Assembly (NCBI GenBank): GCA_027080725.1
Contig: JALWRC010000062.1
Coordinates: forward strand, 1-57,355
Reading direction: 5' to 3'
Length of the DNA stretch: 57,355 bases
Origin: Saprospiraceae bacterium
GTDB taxonomy: Bacteria > Bacteroidota > Bacteroidia > Chitinophagales > Saprospiraceae
The notes under the pieces: generated by a model
Told to the model about the DNA's origin: nothing
The model's input: the letters and a program-made list of their open reading frames with translations, nothing else
Database searches by the model: none
In this document: piece by piece, positions 54,185 to 57,355 of the stretch
How the letters are laid out: each line of letters starts with the position of its first letter
How positions within the stretch are numbered: position 1 is the first letter of the stretch
Made by a program: the position numbers and the translations under genes

Positions 54185-54206
54185 AGTATACTTAAAGTAT
54201 GCTTAA
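54185..54206 (+). promoter_or_regulatory. Tandem AGTATRCTTAA repeat upstream of norB
   Basis: AGTATACTTAA at 54185-54195 is followed at once by AGTATGCTTAA at 54196-54206 (10 of 11 identical). The first copy and the start of the second also make the palindrome ATACTT-A-AAGTAT. It lies about 180 bases before norB. Confidence 0.4.
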
Positions 54207-54384
54207 CAACATGATTTCATATAATACATAGCACACACTAATCTGAGATAACTTTATTCCTTTGCATCTGTTCAGAGGAATTTACATTTCAAAATCATCT
54301 GTTGAATTTAAAAAAGAGTATTCATAGTTCATTCTCCATAATTACTATTTACAAAAAACCATTAAAGCTAAACATTTTAATAAA

Positions 54385-56775
54385 ATGAAAGAAGAATATC
54401 AAGCCAATCCTGATAAGATGGCATTAAATTACTTTATGAATCCTAAAAATTGGTGGGGACCACTGACTTTTATCCTGGTTGTTAGTTTAATTGGAGTAGG
54501 AGTGATAGGGTATCAGACGTACAATGATGCTCCACCCATGACAGGATTTCAAACGGCTGCCGGTAAAGTGCTCATGGATAAAAGCAATATTGTAAAAGGT
54601 CAAGAGGTGTTTCACAAGTATGCCTTGATGGAGCATGGGTCCTATTTTGGTGACGGTGCACAAAGGGGACCGGACTATACCGCACAAGCTGTTCACCTGA
54701 TAACAACCTTCATGAAGGAATACCACAAACAAAAATACATTGATGACAATGGAAGAGAACCATCTGAAATGGAAATGAAAGTAATTGGGGAAAATGTCAA
54801 GCTTGAAGTTAAGGAGAACAAATATCAGAAAGACAAGAACATTGTAATTCTTTCTGATGCACAGGCATTCGCATTGGTAAAACTGAGAAGATATTACACA
54901 GATTATTTTATCGACAAGAACAAAGACGATGCCTTTCCTCCTCCCGGTTACATAAGGAGTCGTCAGGAAGTTTCAAATTTGAGTGATTTTTTCTTTTGGG
55001 GGGCTTGGGTGTGTGCTGTAAAAAGACCCGGAACAGCATTTAGTTATACACATAACTGGCCGTATGATCCAGATGCAGGAAATACCCCAACATCTCCTGT
55101 TATTTTATGGAGTGTTTTGGGGCTTTTGGCCTTTGTTTTAGCCTGCGGTGTAGTACTGTATTTTATTGGACAGTACAATCAGTTGCCCAATAAGTTCTTC
55201 AAAGAAGGTTCTTCAAAGATGTTGACAACGGATCACGTCAATAAATTCACTCCCACCAAAACGCAAAAAGCATCCTTCAAATTCTTTTTTGTTGCAATTC
55301 TTCTATTTTTAATTCAGGTATTGAGTGGTGTTTGGACGATTAACGAATTTGTGGACTTCCTGGGTTATTTCGGTATTCACACTTCCGGTGTATTGCCCAT
55401 TAGCATTACAAGAAGCTGGCACTTAATGATAGCGCTCTATTGGATTTCAACATGTTGGATTGCTTCTTCAATATTTATCCTTCCCATTCTTTCCAAGAAA
55501 GAGATTCCGGGACAACTGGGATTAATCAATGTATTATTCATAATGCTATTTGTTTTGGTTGGCGGATCACTTGCAGGTTTGGTACTAGGCCCATTGGGTC
55601 TTATGGGAGACTGGTGGTATTGGCTAGGTCACCAAGGTTGGGAATTTGTTGATTTTGGTAAGGTCTATCAAATACTTTTGATGGCATGTTTTATACTTTG
55701 GTGTGTAATCATTTATAGAGGATTAAAACCGGCTTTTCAAAAAGGGAAACCCTGGACTTTACCCAAATGGATCATGTATTCAGTGATTGGTATCCCTTTA
55801 TTATTCATATCAGGATTTGTGGCAAGACCAGAAACTAATTTCGTAATTGCTGACTTTTGGAGATGGATGGTTATCCACATGTGGGTAGAGGCATTTTTTG
55901 AAGTATTTATCACTGTCATCATTAGTTATTTGATGGTACTTATGGGATTGGTCAGTCGAAATGCCGCCATTCGCGTAGTCTACATTGCTACCATCATGTT
56001 TTTGGGCACGGGGCTATTGGGTATTTCACACAACTTCTATTGGAATGCCAAACCCGTCGCAACAATGGCATTGGGTAGCGTATTTTCAACATTGCAATTT
56101 GTACCTCTCATTTTGTTGACAGTAGAAGCATGGAGGTTCAAAAGCATGCCACGAATGTCTAAAAACGGTCACAATGGTGGAAGTATGTTAAAGCATGGTG
56201 GTGATAATTTCGGTTTGCCGGGTGTCTTCTTGTTCCTCATAGCTGTAAACTTTTGGAATTTCCTGGGAGCCGGTGTTATGGGTATCATCGTCAATTTACC
56301 TATAATGAATTATTTTGAGCATGGATCATATCTTACAGTTAATCACGCTCATGCAGCACTAATGGGAGTTTATGGTAATGTTTCCATTGCTGCACTCCTA
56401 TTTGCCTCCAGGTTGTTAATCAAGCCGGAAAGATGGAATGCCAAGCTCGTAAGAACTTCATTTTGGTCTATTAATATTGGATTGATGCTAATGGTTATAC
56501 TCGATTTATTCCCTGCCGGTGCTATCCAGTTTAAAGCTATTTTAGATCACGGATTTTGGTATGCTCGTTCAAATGACTTTATAACCGGATCTGCATTTGA
56601 ATCATTAACGTGGCTAAGGGGTATCGGAGCATCAATATTCCTCTTTGGAGGGGTAATACCAATAACATATTTCATCGTAAGTAGAATAGGATCCCTTAAA
56701 ACAATAACTTCTAATGTAACTACTTTGGAAAGAGAGATTGAAATACCATCAGAAACAATAGAACATGTCAGTTAG
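54385..56775 (+). CDS. norB: Quinol-dependent nitric oxide reductase (qNor, NorZ-type NorB)
   Basis: 796 residues, the fused single-subunit form. An N-terminal membrane helix and a large periplasmic domain without a c-haem CxxCH motif (about 40-240) mark a quinol rather than cytochrome c enzyme. A haem-copper-oxidase core with 12 helices follows. Haem and Fe-B ligand regions are visible: 'SITRSWHLMIALYWISTCW', 'MVIHMWVEAFFEVFITVIISYLM', 'LLGISHNFYWNAKP' and 'LTVNHAHAALMGVYGN'. It reduces NO to N2O at the inner membrane for detoxification or respiration. It is probably controlled by the Crp/Fnr protein upstream and is followed by a hairpin at 56802. Confidence 0.95.
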   Translation: MKEEYQANPDKMALNYFMNPKNWWGPLTFILVVSLIGVGVIGYQTYNDAPPMTGFQTAAGKVLMDKSNIVKGQEVFHKYALMEHGSYFGDGAQRGPDYTAQAVHLITTFMKEYHKQKYIDDNGREPSEMEMKVIGENVKLEVKENKYQKDKNIVILSDAQAFALVKLRRYYTDYFIDKNKDDAFPPPGYIRSRQEVSNLSDFFFWGAWVCAVKRPGTAFSYTHNWPYDPDAGNTPTSPVILWSVLGLLAFVLACGVVLYFIGQYNQLPNKFFKEGSSKMLTTDHVNKFTPTKTQKASFKFFFVAILLFLIQVLSGVWTINEFVDFLGYFGIHTSGVLPISITRSWHLMIALYWISTCWIASSIFILPILSKKEIPGQLGLINVLFIMLFVLVGGSLAGLVLGPLGLMGDWWYWLGHQGWEFVDFGKVYQILLMACFILWCVIIYRGLKPAFQKGKPWTLPKWIMYSVIGIPLLFISGFVARPETNFVIADFWRWMVIHMWVEAFFEVFITVIISYLMVLMGLVSRNAAIRVVYIATIMFLGTGLLGISHNFYWNAKPVATMALGSVFSTLQFVPLILLTVEAWRFKSMPRMSKNGHNGGSMLKHGGDNFGLPGVFLFLIAVNFWNFLGAGVMGIIVNLPIMNYFEHGSYLTVNHAHAALMGVYGNVSIAALLFASRLLIKPERWNAKLVRTSFWSINIGLMLMVILDLFPAGAIQFKAILDHGFWYARSNDFITGSAFESLTWLRGIGASIFLFGGVIPITYFIVSRIGSLKTITSNVTTLEREIEIPSETIEHVS

Positions 56776-56801
56776 AAATTTAGACTTGTAATTTCGCAAA
56801 T

Positions 56802-56840
56802 TCAAAAGAGGTTGTCTTTGATGAAGGCAGCCTCTTTTGA
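56802..56840 (+). terminator. Hairpin terminator after norB
   Basis: TCAAAAGAGGTTG (56802-56814) pairs over 13 bp, with one G-T pair, with CAGCCTCTTTTGA (56828-56840). The T-run is inside the 3' arm, so this works as a terminator or RNA-end stabiliser. Confidence 0.8.
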
Positions 56841-56934
56841 GTTAAGAGTTTGATAAAGTCTATTTTACCTGTTTCAGCCCCCCTATAATTCAGACAATAA
56901 ATTACGAGAGTTAGTAAAATATTTCAAAATGCCG

Positions 56935-57026
56935 TATCTTTGTGCCAGCGAGAGTCGACCGACGGTGAAGTATTGAACCGAAGTCGATATTGTATTGTGT
57001 AGGCCTACCAATACGATGTTTTTTTT
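56935..57026 (+). ncRNA. Candidate small RNA with its own promoter and terminator
   Basis: A -7 box TATCTTTG (56935-56942) predicts a start near 56949, at GCGAGAGTC. About 40 bases downstream, ATTGTATTG (56989-56997) pairs over 9 bp with CAATACGAT (57009-57017), with a GTA/TAC inner stem, and is followed by a run of eight T (57019-57026). A transcript of about 78 nt with no ORF is implied. It may instead be the 5' part of a longer structured RNA. Confidence 0.45.
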
Positions 57027-57355
57027 ATTTTAGATACCCATCGAGGGCATCTAAAATAAAGCGAGAGTCTCCCTCAGGCTCGTAATACCCGAGGTTGATA
57101 TTGATACTTGTCAATATTGGGGAGTGTTAATATGTCTTGATAAGCTACTTTTAGCTTAAATTTAACCTTTCGCTTCTTCAAAGGTAACACTTCTATTTGA
57201 TTATTTTCAAATAGTGCCCAAAATTTTGCAGGGGGCACCCTGAGCCTGTCCCCAATCGTTGGACAGTTTTTCGCTTAGTTTAAGGTGGATAGACTGAGGG
57301 ATTAAATGACCTTGTAAGCAACAAATCAGCGTGAGCATCAGGTTCAGTCAAGGGC
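57025..57355 (+). other. Gene-free structured stretch at the right edge (possible large RNA or group II intron 5' part)
   Basis: No ORF. Hairpins: TTATTTTAGAT (57025-57035) with ATCTAAAATAA (57049-57059) plus an inner CCC/GGG; GATATTGA and TCAATATT around 57100-57116; CTATTTGA and TCAAATAG around 57192-57213. The word GCGAGAGTC at 57061-57069 repeats the one at 56948-56956. The density of hairpins and lack of coding fit a large ncRNA or the first domain of a group II intron whose reverse transcriptase would lie beyond the window; neither is proven. Confidence 0.35.

Larger units (their letters stand above)
53659..54384. other. Long AT-rich spacer between the regulator and norB
   Basis: 726 bases with no credible gene. 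A -7-like TATTTTTG lies at 53754-53761. An inverted repeat spans 54049-54075 and a tandem repeat spans 54185-54206; both are candidate operators for norB. I found no exact -7 box close to norB; TAACTTTA near 54252 is the nearest. Confidence 0.5.

Noticed and set aside
56943-57355. Firm call of a group II intron at the right edge
   Set aside because: The fifth base departs from GTGYG, no reverse transcriptase or domain V lies in the window, and an internal T8 terminator-like site argues for a short RNA instead.
1-57355. tRNA, rRNA, CRISPR arrays, insertion sequences or prophage
   Set aside because: I looked for T-loop words, regularly spaced repeats, transposases and integrases in the gaps and found none that hold up.

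Overview
The window looks like a chromosome segment from a member of the Bacteroidota, most likely the Saprospiraceae or close relatives. Four things point there. The promoters read TAnnTTTG, often with an upstream TTG. The genes lack strong Shine-Dalgarno sequences. Two very large secreted repeat proteins are present; one ends in a gliding-motility/type IX secretion type B C-terminal domain, and the other carries HYR-like and 'KIARKWTVLDWC'-type modules common in that family. The prolyl-tRNA synthetase is of the short archaeal/eukaryotic-like type. Taxonomy is inferred from these features alone; no rRNA or tRNA gene was seen.

Layout. 1-7459 (-): the 5' 2486 codons of a giant secreted protein that runs off the left edge. 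7.7-9.2 kb: proS. 9.5-14.3 kb: a Tyr/Gly then Arg/Ser-rich secreted protein, a FadL/OmpP1-type outer-membrane protein and two small barrel-like proteins. 14.5-17.0 kb: a di-haem peroxidase lipoprotein facing a STAS-rnz operon across a bidirectional terminator. 17.3-23.7 kb: housekeeping genes clpC, infC-rpmI-rplT, queA, a DUF2795 gene and cmk. 23.9-24.9 kb: two YeeE/YedE sulfur-transport genes behind an operator-like palindrome. 25-27 kb: guaD, a ROK/polyphosphate-glucokinase-like gene and plsC. 27.1-32.1 kb: a 1.66-kilo-residue type IX cargo protein. 32.4-35.0 kb: mutS. 35.0-36.0 kb: repeat-rich spacer. 36-37.5 kb: a flippase. 37.7-40.2 kb: a persulfide dioxygenase/rhodanese and a sterol-desaturase-like protein. 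40.3-42.3 kb: thrS. 42.9-44.4 kb: mlaE-mlaF. 44.4-45.0 kb: a second repeat-rich spacer. 45-49 kb: a membrane glycosyltransferase fused to MORN repeats, an outer-membrane protein and a PAP2-like protein. 48.9-52.5 kb: purL. 52.9-56.8 kb: a Crp/Fnr regulator and a quinol-type nitric oxide reductase. 56.8-57.4 kb: a gene-free, strongly structured stretch that may encode an RNA.

How genes work together. clpC, infC-L35-L20, queA, cmk, thrS, proS, mutS and purL are core functions. The YeeE/YedE pair and the persulfide dioxygenase form a dispersed sulfane-sulfur theme. The Crp/Fnr protein, which has a Cys-rich N-terminus, sits directly upstream of the NO reductase and is its obvious candidate regulator.

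Most notable non-coding signal: a 105-126 nt element is shared by the leaders of queA and mlaE, which are 21 kb apart and functionally unrelated. The two copies keep the same nested and pseudoknotted pairings, with compensatory changes, and the last helix contains a start codon. A second signal is a 15-base word, GGTATGAAATGGTGG, found at least seven times, mostly between genes.
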